Assembly: GCF_007859865.1 (NCBI RefSeq)
Contig: NZ_SJPI01000001.1
Coordinates: forward strand, 2,418,001-2,482,000
Reading direction: 5' to 3'
Source: Rubripirellula amarantea
GTDB taxonomy: Bacteria; Planctomycetota; Planctomycetia; Pirellulales; Pirellulaceae
DNA length: 64,000 bases
Shown: positions 28,550-38,260 of the stretch, in pieces
Position numbering within the stretch: position 1 is the first letter of the stretch
Layout: each line of letters opens with the position of its first letter
Notes under the pieces: model-generated
The model's input: the letters and a program-made list of their open reading frames with translations, nothing else
Database searches by the model: none
Told to the model about the DNA's origin: nothing
Translations under genes and position numbers: made by a program

Positions 28550-31500
28550 CTATAGTTCTGCAAGAATTGCTTCGTCGACGGCTTCAGCTTGCCACTGGAA
28601 CTCATCGTCGTCATCGTCTTCGCTGGTCCACGACAGCAGCGGTTGCTCGGACGACGCGGCCGCTATTTCAGCGACTTCAACGTCCACCGTAGCGGTCGAC
28701 GTTCTGAGGTCGAAGACGTAAGCGCCGCCCGTGTTGTTGGACGGGCGATTGTCCAACCATGAACCCACCACCGCGACGCTCGCGTCGACCGCTACCGCGA
28801 TGCCGTACTCGTCAGCCGTGGTGACCTCGTCATTGTTGAGCACGCGTGTTTGCATCCACGTGCCACCGACGTTCTCAAACAGGTAGGCGTTGCCGGATGC
28901 GACACCACCGATGTCCGAACCGATCGCACCGGCCACCAAACGATCGCCCGACAGATCGACTGAATAACCCAACCGGTCACCGGCCACACCGTCAGAGGCC
29001 AGCAACTTGGTGACTTGGCCCCAGTTGCCCGCGCCGCCTTCGTTCTGATCGAACAGATACACCGAACCGAGTTGGTTCAGTCCACCTTCATCGTCAAACC
29101 GCGAACCGATCGCAACCCTGGTTCCGTCGATCGACAACGCGTAAGCGAAGTGATCGTTTGCTAAGCCATCAGCAGCCTCGATGATGGCTTCCTCACCCCA
29201 GTTGTCGGCTCCACCGTTATCACGAGCGAAGATGTAAGCAGCACCCGTGTTGCTGGCGGTTCCGTCGTACTGGAAGGCACCAACCGCGATCAGATCGCCA
29301 TCGATCGAAACGGTTTGTCCAAACCGATCGCCGGCTTCACCATCACTGGCAACCAGTTTCATGGATTGGCCCCAGTTTTCCACGCCACCGAGGTCACGTT
29401 CGAAGACGTAGGCTGCACCGGAGGAGAGTCCTACGGGGTCAGCCACACTGGCTCCGACAACGAGCGTGTCTCCCGAGAGTGCCAGCGAGCGACCGAACAG
29501 ATCACGCTTGACCGTGTCGCTGCCAGCCACCTTGGAAACTTGTCCCCAGTTGTCCGCTCCACCTTCGTTGCGATTGAAGATGTAAACCGCACCGGCCTGG
29601 AATCCGTTTTCACGATCCCGTTGGGCGCTGACGGCCACCGTGTCGCCGTCGATGGCGACCGAGTAACCGAACTGTGCAGCGACGCCGTTAGGTGCACCGT
29701 CACCGCTTAGTTCCGCGACTTGCGTCCAAGTGGTATCGTCGGTGCGATGATAAATGAACGCCGATCCGGCACTGTTCACCCCATTTGGATCATCAAGGAA
29801 CGATCCCACCACCGCGTAGTCACCATCAATGGCAACGGCGTTTCCGAACCGGTCACCACCCGAGGCAGCCGAATTAGTCAGTTCGACATCGTTGAGCGTG
29901 ATCGTGTAATCGAACGAGTCGGATCCAACGAAGCCGTTGTCCGGTGTATACGTGATTACGCCGCCGGAGCCGATTGTTGCTATTCCGTTGGCACCATCGG
30001 TCGTTGAAAGAATCTGCGTTTGACCGTCTGGCAAATCGTTCAGCAACACGTTTACATCAACGGGTGTGTTGACGTCAGTATCGGCTACGTCATCGATCGC
30101 AATGAACGTTGGGATAGGCGGTAACTCATTGGTTTCACCGGCTGTATCGAGCTCTGCATCGGCGAAATTCAGTAACGCAAATGGTCCCGTCTCATCGGTC
30201 GTTCGGTAGCCGCCCGCTGGCGTGAAATTGCCATCGGGTCCGAAAACCTCGGCGGAGTAATTCACGTCTGCGTTGGCGTCACCGTCAACGATCGAAAGCG
30301 AAGCGAGGATCGATGTCCATGGCACGATGTCGAATGTTCCATCATTGTCCGTGTCGAGGTCATCCCCCGCAACAGCCGTTGGCGAAAGGCCGTCCACGAC
30401 AAGAATCGTTTGTGGTGAACCGAACGGATTGAAGCTTGCGTCCAGGACATCGCCCGGATCGGTAGCAACCGATGTTCCATCGTCAGTGACTAGCAAGAAA
30501 CCGTTGGCATCGGTAAAGCCCGAGGACAGATCAACGATGTCGTCAATCGAACCCGGAGAAAATTCGCCGCTAATTAAGACCAGCGAGTAGCCAGTGAATC
30601 CAGAGTCCGGATCGCCGATGAGTTCGACGAAATCCGTGATCGAACCGCCCGAGCTGTTGACGCGGAACTCGTTGATCGCAACCGAGGTCGTTTGAGGAGC
30701 CGAGTCGTTATCCGAAATCGTCACTGCGATATCTGGCGAAGTCAAAGCGTCGAACTGAGTGTCCGAGCTTGTGATTGCCACTGAAAACGCACTGGCGTGA
30801 GTGCCTTCGACGGCTGAATCATCATCCGCAACAACCGTTACGCTTTGAGGCGTACCCGCGTTGCCGCTGTTGAAGGTAAGCGTGGTCGCGACGCCAGCAC
30901 CTGCACCTAGGTCGATTTGCGAATCGGTGGGGGTCAACGTGACCGTGACGGTCGACGTTGGAGTGCCGGTGAATGAGAACGCAACGGTGTCACCCACGGC
31001 GTCACCCTCGGTCACGTCGGTCGAGCCATCCGACTCAGCCACGATCAGGCTGGCACCAATTTCAAACTCGATGCCGTCCGTATTGGTCAGGCCGGGCGTT
31101 TGCAAGAACTGTCCCGCGGAGAACTCGGAGTCCAAGAAGTCGCCGGTACCGTCAGCTTGCAAGCGAGCAAGGGATTGGTCCTCTCCATCGTTGAACAAAA
31201 GGTCTTCATTGTCATCGACCGCCCATGACATGAAGTCGAGGGTTCGGACGGTGTCAAAGAGCGTGACGGAGTCACCATCATTGCTTAGGCCCAGGCCACC
31301 TGAGGACGCAGTTTGAGCGAGCGAATTGCCATACGTTCCCAGCGTTCCGCCACCGAAGACGACGATGGCTTGCCCAGCCGCCAAGGTGGTTCCAGCAAGG
31401 AACTCATGCTTGACACCGGCGGCGTCACTGAGGGTCCAGCCACTAATGTCGATTGTCGAAGTGCCGGTGTTGAGCACTTCAACGAACTCATCTTGGGTCG

Positions 31501-34500
31501 GACTGAATGTTCCATCACCGTTGGCGTCGCCACTGTACAGGTTGTAATCCGGGTCGCTTGGCAAGGGATCAAACTCTGACGACGGTGCAGGATCCTTCAA
31601 GACTTCGTTGATCACGACGGCGTGATTGACGTTGTCGTTGTCGACGATCGAGGCGGTCACGTCCGGAGGCGTCAGTGCCGCGTAGTCAACATCGCCAGTC
31701 GCCGAAACGCTGATCAAACCTTGGTGGTCCCCTTCGTCCGCAGCGTCATCTTCGGCAGCGACGGTGACCGTTTGCGGAGTGAACCAGTTGCTCGTGGTGA
31801 ACGTCAATGTGATCGCTTGATCGCTAGGTGAACCATTGAGGCCAACGTTAGCGTCGGGATCCAAAGTGACCGTGATGGTCGCAGTCGGAGCCGCGTCGAG
31901 CACCACAGCGAAGCTGTCCGTCAGGCCGTTCTCGCTGAGATTCAAATCAGCGTCCGTTCCAGGATTGGTGTCCTCATCGGCGTCGACGATTCGAATGGCC
32001 GCTGGCAAGACGTTGGTAAAACCAGGAGTGTCTTGGCCTTCGTCAGCAAAGCTGAGGGACAGGAAGTTGCCAGTGCCATCTGGGACCCGGCGAATGCCCG
32101 AAGGTGCATTGTCATCGGTCGAATTAACGGTGGTTGACGTGCCGTACTTGAATGCTGAATTGGCGGCCACGTCCAGCGATACGGAGTCGAAAACGGTAAC
32201 CCATGGCTGAGTATCAAGGATTCCATCGTCGCCCGGATCCAAGTCCGTGCCAGCGGTGCCCGTGAATCCGCTTACCAAGAACAGCGATTGAGGCGATCCA
32301 AACAGGTCGAGGCTAGGGAATTCCAAGTCTCCGACGTCCTTCAAGATTCCTGCATCGGAACCATCGTCGTGCAGCAACAAGAACCCGTCGTCATCGGTCA
32401 GGCCACCGTCGAGTGGGAAGGCGAAGTCGATCAGCCCAGGGTTGAAGGCCCCTGAGACAACCACAAGGGTCAAGCCATCTGACGATGTCGCAGCACCCGC
32501 GGTGGTGTCGAACAATTCAATGAAGTTGTTCGAAGCGTTGTCCGCAGTTGAGTGCGAGATACGAGCTTCGTTGATCTTCAAATTCGTCGAAGCAACCGCG
32601 TTATCGGCAATCGCAACATTGATATCGCTAACGCTGAGGGCATCAAACTTAGGATCGGTGGACGATGAAGTGATCGAGATCACTCCACTGTGCAAACCTT
32701 CGGTATCGTCAACATCGTCCACTGCCGTCACCGTGACGGTTTGAGCGGTGCCGAAATTACTAGGGGTGAACGTGATCGAGTTAGTCGAGGTCGTCGTTTG
32801 ACCATCGGCAATCGTGAAGGTGAAAATCACGTTGGCGGTGGGGGCTGTCAGCAAACGGATGCTGAAGGTGTCCGTTGGACCGCCTTCAACGACTCCCGTG
32901 GTGTCACCGGTTTCGACAATTTCAAAGACGGGAACGTTCGTTGATCCCGGTGTGTCGTTGCTGTCGTCGGCGAAGGTGTCTGCACCGGCGGTAAGCTGAA
33001 AGGCGCCGGTGCCGTCAACCGCTCGGGCTGCTGCGGCTGGCGTGAAGCCATCAGTCGATACAACAACACTTCCGCCGGTCACACCTGGGTCCGTTATGGC
33101 GTAGTTCTTAGCCGCTGGTGCGACGTTGTCATTGTCGTCAAGCGATACCGCGTCAAGGATTGAATCCCACGGAGTGACGTCAAAGATCCCGTCTCCACCT
33201 TCGGTTTCATCTGTATCCAGGTCGGTTCCCGAGATAAAGCTGCCCAGTGGGCCGGTGTACCCTGAAACAAGCAAGAAGGTCGACGGTGAACCGAAGAAGT
33301 CAAAGTTGGCAGCGATGTCACCGGGAACTAGCGGCGACGCGGCCCCATCGTCCTGCAATAAGAAGAATCCGTTCGCGTCGGTGAAGCCACCGGTGAGGTC
33401 GAACGCGAAGTTCAGGTCACCAGCGGTAAAGGATGGAGGCACCGCAGTGTCGGATTCGCTAGTGACTGCCAAAAGAGTCAGCCCATCAGTAGACAAACCT
33501 GCTGCGCCGCCGGTTTCGTAAAGCTCAATGAAGTTGTTTGAATCGTCGTCTTTGGACTGATGCGAGATGCGGAGCTCGTTGATCTTGAAATTGACGTCAT
33601 CATCAATCACGCTCACTGACAACGATTGAGTCAGTCCATCAAAGGCTCCGTCACCGCTTGCGAGTGCGAAGTCAATTGAACTCAACTGCCCACCCTCAAG
33701 ATCAGAGTCGTCTACTGCCGTAAATGTGAGCGTCTGCGGGGTATTCCAATCCGCAGGAGTGAACGTCAGCGATGTTGAACCTGGGGTCACTTCGCCATCG
33801 GCACTTGAGATCGTCACGACAACATTCGCAGTCGGTGCTTTATCGAGAACAATATCAACCGAATCGGTGCTGCCGCCTTCCGTCACAACGGTTGACCCAT
33901 TGCTTTCGGTAATTACCAAGCCACCGGGGGCATCGCCAGGATTCGTGGCACCGATGTGGTTCAGCGACGTTCCGGTGACGCTGAAGTTCGGAGCCGTTCC
34001 ACTGACTTCACCCACGAACCAGTCGTTGACGGTGTTGCCGGTGGAGTTGCCCACGCGACCAACGTACCCGGTGCTGCCGCCGGCAAGCGTGAATGCTGGC
34101 ACGGAGTAAACGACATCGCCTGCACCGCCGTCGTTGATGCCGATGCTGTCAAGCAAGGTCCAGTTGGCCACGATCGAACCGTCAAGAATGCCATCGTCGT
34201 TGGCATCCAAGTCATCGCCGAAGTCGTCGGCGTCGATGGTCACTGGCGAACTGACCAGCAAGAACGAATTGGTTGCGTTCTCGAGCTCGTTGCTGCCCGC
34301 TTGAGCAGGGTTGTCTTGGTCGGAAGCGAAGAAGCTGAAGCCGCCGAAGTCATCGGTCGTGCTTACCAACGAGTTCGAAGCGGCGTCGATGGTGTAGCCG
34401 CTGCCCAATTGCGAAAGAACAAGCAATCCGTTGGAGCCAAATTCAAGTCCCGATAGATCGAAGCGATTGGAAACCTTACCAATTCCGAATCCCGAATCCG

Positions 34501-35287
34501 AATCGCCTTCGACATCAAGCAGGTAGGTTCCGCTTGCGATCGCGGTGTTCGCTTCGCCGCGAAGTTCGACGTACTCGCTCGGGCCATCGTTGCCCGGCAC
34601 GTCGTAAAGAATCTCATTGATCAAGACGAAACTGCTGGTTGGAAGTCCGCCGACGGTGTGGCTGCCCAGATCACTGAACGTGTCTTGTGGGAAACCGTTC
34701 CATTCGGCAGTCAGATTCGTGATCGGATTGAAGCCGGCTGGATTGCCTTCATCAATCGAACCCTTGCGGACCAGGGTGCGATTAGCGGTGCCAAGCGAGC
34801 CGTCGGTCCAGGCTGATCCTGGGTCTTCGCCCACGACCCCAAACGTGTCGATGACCGTCGTGCCTTGCAATAGCTGGTAAGCATCGTCGCCATTGTGCGA
34901 AATGTTACTGTTGGTCATGTCGGCTTCATCCAAGATCGCTTGTGTCGAGCTTGGGTTTGCGATCACAAAAACGTCGCCTGCCGCGATTTCGTCAGTTGCG
35001 GAAAATGTGATGGTTGCGTCGGAGGTGCCACCATTGTTGGACTTGTACAACGAGTATCCGTCGAGCGAGAGCGTTGCCCCCGAGTTGTTGTAAAGCTCAA
35101 TCGCCTTATTGTTGCTGCTACCTTCGATGTACTCACTGATGAAGAGGTCACCGGCAAGCAGTTGACGTGACTCTAGCTGTTCGATGATTTGACGACGACG
35201 ACTGCGTCGTGCAGGTCGCAATCGTTCGCTGGAAGATCTCTTAAAATTGGTTGGCAATGCCTGCAGAATCCTAGAAAGTCCGCGCAT
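28550..35287 (-). CDS. Giant LEPR-XLL-type surface protein with lamin-tail, Calx-beta-like and FG-GAP repeats
   Basis: 2245 residues from the ATG at 35287, chosen because GAGGAA at 35291-35296 is a good Shine-Dalgarno sequence; the frame is open 34 codons further up. Residues 1-45 are basic and end in RRQIIEQLESRQLLAGD, the LEPR-XLL type N-terminus of planctomycete exported giants. Then six lamin-tail-like modules (GDLFISEYIEG, VLINEILYD, KINELRISH, KINEARISH, VVINEVLKD, VAINEFRVN) alternate with about four Calx-beta-like modules (each with TEGG/LSENG-type starts and FTPADWNTPQTLTFTAVDD-like cores). A cadherin-like module (VLLNDLPDG...SFDYTITLND) lies near residue 1730-1800. The C-terminal 390 residues hold seven FG-GAP-like blades (RFGNAVAIDGDYAVVGS type), enough for one beta-propeller. 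Likely calcium-binding, cell-surface adhesive or matrix protein. The end is acidic, finishing AVDEAILAEL. Confidence 0.9.
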   Translation of the reverse strand: MRGLSRILQALPTNFKRSSSERLRPARRSRRRQIIEQLESRQLLAGDLFISEYIEGSSNNKAIELYNNSGATLSLDGYSLYKSNNGGTSDATITFSATDEIAAGDVFVIANPSSTQAILDEADMTNSNISHNGDDAYQLLQGTTVIDTFGVVGEDPGSAWTDGSLGTANRTLVRKGSIDEGNPAGFNPITNLTAEWNGFPQDTFSDLGSHTVGGLPTSSFVLINEILYDVPGNDGPSEYVELRGEANTAIASGTYLLDVEGDSDSGFGIGKVSNRFDLSGLEFGSNGLLVLSQLGSGYTIDAASNSLVSTTDDFGGFSFFASDQDNPAQAGSNELENATNSFLLVSSPVTIDADDFGDDLDANDDGILDGSIVANWTLLDSIGINDGGAGDVVYSVPAFTLAGGSTGYVGRVGNSTGNTVNDWFVGEVSGTAPNFSVTGTSLNHIGATNPGDAPGGLVITESNGSTVVTEGGSTDSVDIVLDKAPTANVVVTISSADGEVTPGSTSLTFTPADWNTPQTLTFTAVDDSDLEGGQLSSIDFALASGDGAFDGLTQSLSVSVIDDDVNFKINELRISHQSKDDDSNNFIELYETGGAAGLSTDGLTLLAVTSESDTAVPPSFTAGDLNFAFDLTGGFTDANGFFLLQDDGAASPLVPGDIAANFDFFGSPSTFLLVSGYTGPLGSFISGTDLDTDETEGGDGIFDVTPWDSILDAVSLDDNDNVAPAAKNYAITDPGVTGGSVVVSTDGFTPAAAARAVDGTGAFQLTAGADTFADDSNDTPGSTNVPVFEIVETGDTTGVVEGGPTDTFSIRLLTAPTANVIFTFTIADGQTTTSTNSITFTPSNFGTAQTVTVTAVDDVDDTEGLHSGVISITSSSTDPKFDALSVSDINVAIADNAVASTNLKINEARISHSTADNASNNFIELFDTTAGAATSSDGLTLVVVSGAFNPGLIDFAFPLDGGLTDDDGFLLLHDDGSDAGILKDVGDLEFPSLDLFGSPQSLFLVSGFTGTAGTDLDPGDDGILDTQPWVTVFDSVSLDVAANSAFKYGTSTTVNSTDDNAPSGIRRVPDGTGNFLSLSFADEGQDTPGFTNVLPAAIRIVDADEDTNPGTDADLNLSENGLTDSFAVVLDAAPTATITVTLDPDANVGLNGSPSDQAITLTFTTSNWFTPQTVTVAAEDDAADEGDHQGLISVSATGDVDYAALTPPDVTASIVDNDNVNHAVVINEVLKDPAPSSEFDPLPSDPDYNLYSGDANGDGTFSPTQDEFVEVLNTGTSTIDISGWTLSDAAGVKHEFLAGTTLAAGQAIVVFGGGTLGTYGNSLAQTASSGGLGLSNDGDSVTLFDTVRTLDFMSWAVDDNEDLLFNDGEDQSLARLQADGTGDFLDSEFSAGQFLQTPGLTNTDGIEFEIGASLIVAESDGSTDVTEGDAVGDTVAFSFTGTPTSTVTVTLTPTDSQIDLGAGAGVATTLTFNSGNAGTPQSVTVVADDDSAVEGTHASAFSVAITSSDTQFDALTSPDIAVTISDNDSAPQTTSVAINEFRVNSSGGSITDFVELIGDPDSGFTGYSLVLISGEFSPGSIDDIVDLSSGFTDANGFLLVTDDGTSVATDPGDVLDASFNPFGSPQTILVVDGLSPTAVAGDDLDTDNDGTFDIVPWTSILASLSIVDGDANADVNYSAEVFGPDGNFTPAGGYRTTDETGPFALLNFADAELDTAGETNELPPIPTFIAIDDVADTDVNTPVDVNVLLNDLPDGQTQILSTTDGANGIATIGSGGVITYTPDNGFVGSDSFDYTITLNDVELTNSAASGGDRFGNAVAIDGDYAVVGSFLDDPNGVNSAGSAFIYHRTDDTTWTQVAELSGDGAPNGVAAQFGYSVAIDGDTVAVSAQRDRENGFQAGAVYIFNRNEGGADNWGQVSKVAGSDTVKRDLFGRSLALSGDTLVVGASVADPVGLSSGAAYVFERDLGGVENWGQSMKLVASDGEAGDRFGQTVSIDGDLIAVGAFQYDGTASNTGAAYIFARDNGGADNWGEEAIIEAADGLANDHFAYALSIDGTRVAIGSRFDDEGGLNQLGSVYLFDQNEGGAGNWGQVTKLLASDGVAGDRLGYSVDLSGDRLVAGAIGSDIGGVASGNAYLFENVGGTWMQTRVLNNDEVTTADEYGIAVAVDASVAVVGSWLDNRPSNNTGGAYVFDLRTSTATVDVEVAEIAAASSEQPLLSWTSEDDDDDEFQWQAEAVDEAILAEL

Positions 35288-35904
35288 ATTTTCCTCGTTC
35301 GAGAGTGGGGTAGAATGGGGCTTCAACACCTTCCTGGTATTAACTTCCATGGCCTCTTTAGCGCAGGGCAACGCGTGGTCAATCATCACTCTTCAACGCA
35401 AGCTTTAGCACTCTTCAACGCAAACGTTGGCGAGTCTCCGGCGAGCTGTGTTTGACAATCTTGTCGGTTAGATCGTTTGGAACGACTTTGCCGATGGTTC
35501 GAACTTACCCAAGAAAGTCAAAATGCCTATCCCCGTTCACACAATATTCATTTGACCAAGTAGGGGCTGTAGAGGGGGTGGGTTGTTGCAGTGTCCAGGC
35601 GTTCCGGGCCCGCAAGTCCCGAGCCGCAAGACACTCATCGAACGTGCCAATCGAAAGAAAAATTCCAGCTCAGTATCGCATTGTCCGTCGATCGCGCCTA
35701 AGCTCACACGAGTGGAGTAGAACACGGCGATATCGCGTGCCCAATCTCACTCTTTGTGCTCGGTGGCTTTATTGCCGCAGTTCGGCTGGAATAGCCCTGT
35801 GGTGTGGTTAGTTTTTTCGAGTGTGCCGCGTCGTTGGGGGCTCAAATTTTTTAGGTCGGAACGCAAAAAATAGAAGCTTTGCTTCATTTTTTCTTGTTCA
35901 AAAC
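35288..35904. other. Non-coding region upstream of the giant surface-protein gene
   Basis: 617 bp. It contains a direct repeat CACTCTTCAACGCAA at 35387-35401 and 35409-35423 (period 22 bp, two DNA turns), about 100-135 bp upstream of the giant gene's start, in a position suited to a regulator site. Nothing else is supported. Confidence 0.45.
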
Positions 35905-36972
35905 CTACAAACCGGCAACGTTTACCCTGCGGAGCTTCATAATCCGTCCCGCGATGTTCCAGTCTTGCACGTAGAGATTGCCTTCGGCATCCCACTGTGA
36001 CCCATGCGTTCCGCTGAAAATCCCTTCGATCCATTGCGATTGGGGGATCGCGAATTTGCGGCCTAGGGCTGGGTTCGGGTTGTAGCCCAAAACGGACATG
36101 ATTGAGTTGTTCTTATCCAGGATGACGACGCGCCCGGCCAAGTCAGGGACGCTGACATAATCACCCTGAATGGATACCGATGTGGGCATGCCCAATCCCG
36201 TGATCACTTCCTCGATGAAGTTACCGTCAAGGTCGTAGTGAACTAGTCGTCCTTTGGGTTGGTGATTGCGATCGCAGATGAGCAAACGATTGGGTTCGTA
36301 TCGCGTATCGAGCGTCATTCCATGAGCGGTGTTGAATTGCTTCATGCCGTTTCCTTTTTCGCCGAAGTGCGAAAGGTACTTGCCGGTTTTGTCGTACTTA
36401 AAGATGTGGTTGCTTCCATAGCCATCGGACAAGTAGATGTTGCCGTCGTCGTCCACCGTAATCGCGGTCGGGTTGAACGCTTCGATGGTCAGGCCGGATT
36501 CGTCTGGAAAGGGAAGTTTCAAAACAACTTCGCCAGTCCGGGCATTGAACTTCATTCCTTCTGCGTTTTCGTTTCGCGCAGCGTAGATGTACTCGGTACC
36601 GTTCTCGTTTCGTAATTCCATATCGTGCATCTGTGAATAGTCTGGACCGAGATGCGAGTGGATCACTTTTCCTTCAGGTGAGAATACAAATACGCCCGCC
36701 TTCGCACTCGTGTAGATGTTGCCGTCCTTGTCAATTACCACCGCACCGTGAGTCGGCCCAATGGCCGAGTTGCCATCAGGTCGCAGGCCCCATCCAGGCA
36801 CTGTGTCAAAAGTCATGATGCCTGCACCCATGCGGACCGGTGCTGTCGATACCTTGGCTGTTGACTCTTTGGTGCGTGTTCCCACCGACTCATCCGCGGA
36901 TGCGGTCGGACGGTACGGTGCAGTCAAAAACAATAATGCGATGGTGGTGATAAAGGTTAGTTGATGATTCAT
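35905..36972 (-). CDS. Secreted NHL-repeat beta-propeller protein
   Basis: 355 residues with a signal peptide (QLTFITTIALLFLTAPYRPTASA). The mature protein contains NHL-type repeats, each with a glycine-aspartate turn and a following strand: VVIDKDGNIYTSAKAGVFVF, ITVDDDGNIYLSDGYGSNHIFKY, MTLDTRYEPNRLLICDRNH, DAEGNLYVQDWNIAGRIMKL. This fits a six-bladed propeller, as in peptidyl-glycine alpha-amidating lyase-like or SMP-30-like proteins; no catalytic residues can be assigned. Proteins of this type are frequent in planctomycetes and are thought to bind carbohydrate or protein ligands outside the cytoplasm. It stands alone, divergent from the gene at 37.2 kb. Confidence 0.88.
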   Translation of the reverse strand: MNHQLTFITTIALLFLTAPYRPTASADESVGTRTKESTAKVSTAPVRMGAGIMTFDTVPGWGLRPDGNSAIGPTHGAVVIDKDGNIYTSAKAGVFVFSPEGKVIHSHLGPDYSQMHDMELRNENGTEYIYAARNENAEGMKFNARTGEVVLKLPFPDESGLTIEAFNPTAITVDDDGNIYLSDGYGSNHIFKYDKTGKYLSHFGEKGNGMKQFNTAHGMTLDTRYEPNRLLICDRNHQPKGRLVHYDLDGNFIEEVITGLGMPTSVSIQGDYVSVPDLAGRVVILDKNNSIMSVLGYNPNPALGRKFAIPQSQWIEGIFSGTHGSQWDAEGNLYVQDWNIAGRIMKLRRVNVAGL

Positions 36973-37233
36973 TGGTTCCAGGTTGCCTTATCAAATTTAA
37001 GAGAGTGATCGGGGACGCCTTAAGATAGTCGATTGCGAACTTCGGCACCGGCTTGAAGCGAGCTTTTGAACACTTCGAACGATGCGACGGTCGTTCGTTC
37101 GGGCTCGCTTGATAGGTAATGTTCAGTGAGAATCAAAAGGTGGGGCTGAGGGGTTAGGGTCAAGGGATTGGTTGGCTATTGGGCGAAGCGGATGGTGTTG
37201 GCTGCGGTTTTGCCGTCGATAGTATCCCCGGTT

Positions 37234-38124
37234 ATGCTGGGCTTTATGTTCATCCAAAGGGCTTCTCGTATACCTACCTTTTTCGTGATTGCATTCGTTG
37301 TGGCGATTGCGATGCCGCGTGTCGGCATCGGTCAGGACGGCAAGAGTTTGTTTCCGATCGAGCTTGAGCGATGGCAGAAGTCTGAGCCTGAGTTAGCTCG
37401 AGGACTGGTTGAAGCGGATCGGTTGAGGCTGAAGCTGTTATTGCCAGGCAACGATGGCGTGTGCTGTGCGACTCGCATTTGCCAAGTTATCAACAGTTTA
37501 CAGCAGCAATGTCGAGCAACCGCATTTCCAGGAAAGTCAATCGCGACGTTTGAAGTGACGCCGGAGCGATTGCTGGGGCAGTTGCGTGGCGAGCAGTCGA
37601 TCGACAAGGCAGCGTTCGATGCGTTCAGCGGGAAATGGTTCGGCAATTGGGATGGGTCCGACGTGAATCACGATTGGCGACCGGCCTTATCCTTCGCTCC
37701 GCCACGTGTCTTAGGCGAAGGGGCGCTAGCCATTCAGAGCCTGCAGTACGCGTGGATCGGCAATGGCTTTGGGTGGAACTATGTCGCCTGCGAAAAGAGC
37801 GATCCGTCACGCCACTATGTCTTGGGGATGGTCTACTACTTTGCTGGTCCCAATTATCGCGACATCGTGAGTGAGGCGGCTCACGTTGGTTTTGTGGACG
37901 GGCCTAGTCGGCTTGTTTGGATGACCGAGTCGAGCGTTTATCTTGAGGAGGCGTTTGTCGACGAAGGTTGTTCACCGCACTACGTTATCACGGCATTACG
38001 GCATGACTTGCTGGGCAGCGAAATGAAGGTTTCGCCCAACGTCGTTCAGGCAACTTACACGCGAGACTCAGGCACGCGTCCGGCGTTCTTGAAATTTTCG
38101 TGGAAGCCAGATCGCTTGCCATAA
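37234..38124 (+). CDS. Exported protein of unknown function
   Basis: 296 residues from the ATG at 37234 (MLGFMFIQRASRIPTF); the frame is open to a TTG at 37168, but the internal Met gives a regular signal peptide ending near GIGQ-DGKS. An ATG four codons later is equally possible. The mature part has a Cys-rich spot DGVCCATRICQVINSLQQQC, and later aromatic-rich stretches (KWFGNWDGSDVNHDWRP, YAWIGNGFGWNYVAC) that look like a beta-rich lipid- or sugar-binding fold. I recognise no family. It lies between an NHL gene and the FAH/SDR pair without close spacing to either. Confidence 0.75.
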   Translation: MLGFMFIQRASRIPTFFVIAFVVAIAMPRVGIGQDGKSLFPIELERWQKSEPELARGLVEADRLRLKLLLPGNDGVCCATRICQVINSLQQQCRATAFPGKSIATFEVTPERLLGQLRGEQSIDKAAFDAFSGKWFGNWDGSDVNHDWRPALSFAPPRVLGEGALAIQSLQYAWIGNGFGWNYVACEKSDPSRHYVLGMVYYFAGPNYRDIVSEAAHVGFVDGPSRLVWMTESSVYLEEAFVDEGCSPHYVITALRHDLLGSEMKVSPNVVQATYTRDSGTRPAFLKFSWKPDRLP

Positions 38125-38260
38125 GAACTCGCCACGGAAACTTCCCGTTGCAATTGGGGAGGTCGTCTCGGTGCGATTGCAGCCTTGGTGTCGCCATCAC
38201 CATTGGTCGCACCGACGGTTGAGCGTCGTTTGAAGTGATCGCGAGTGTTGAGTACTGGGA

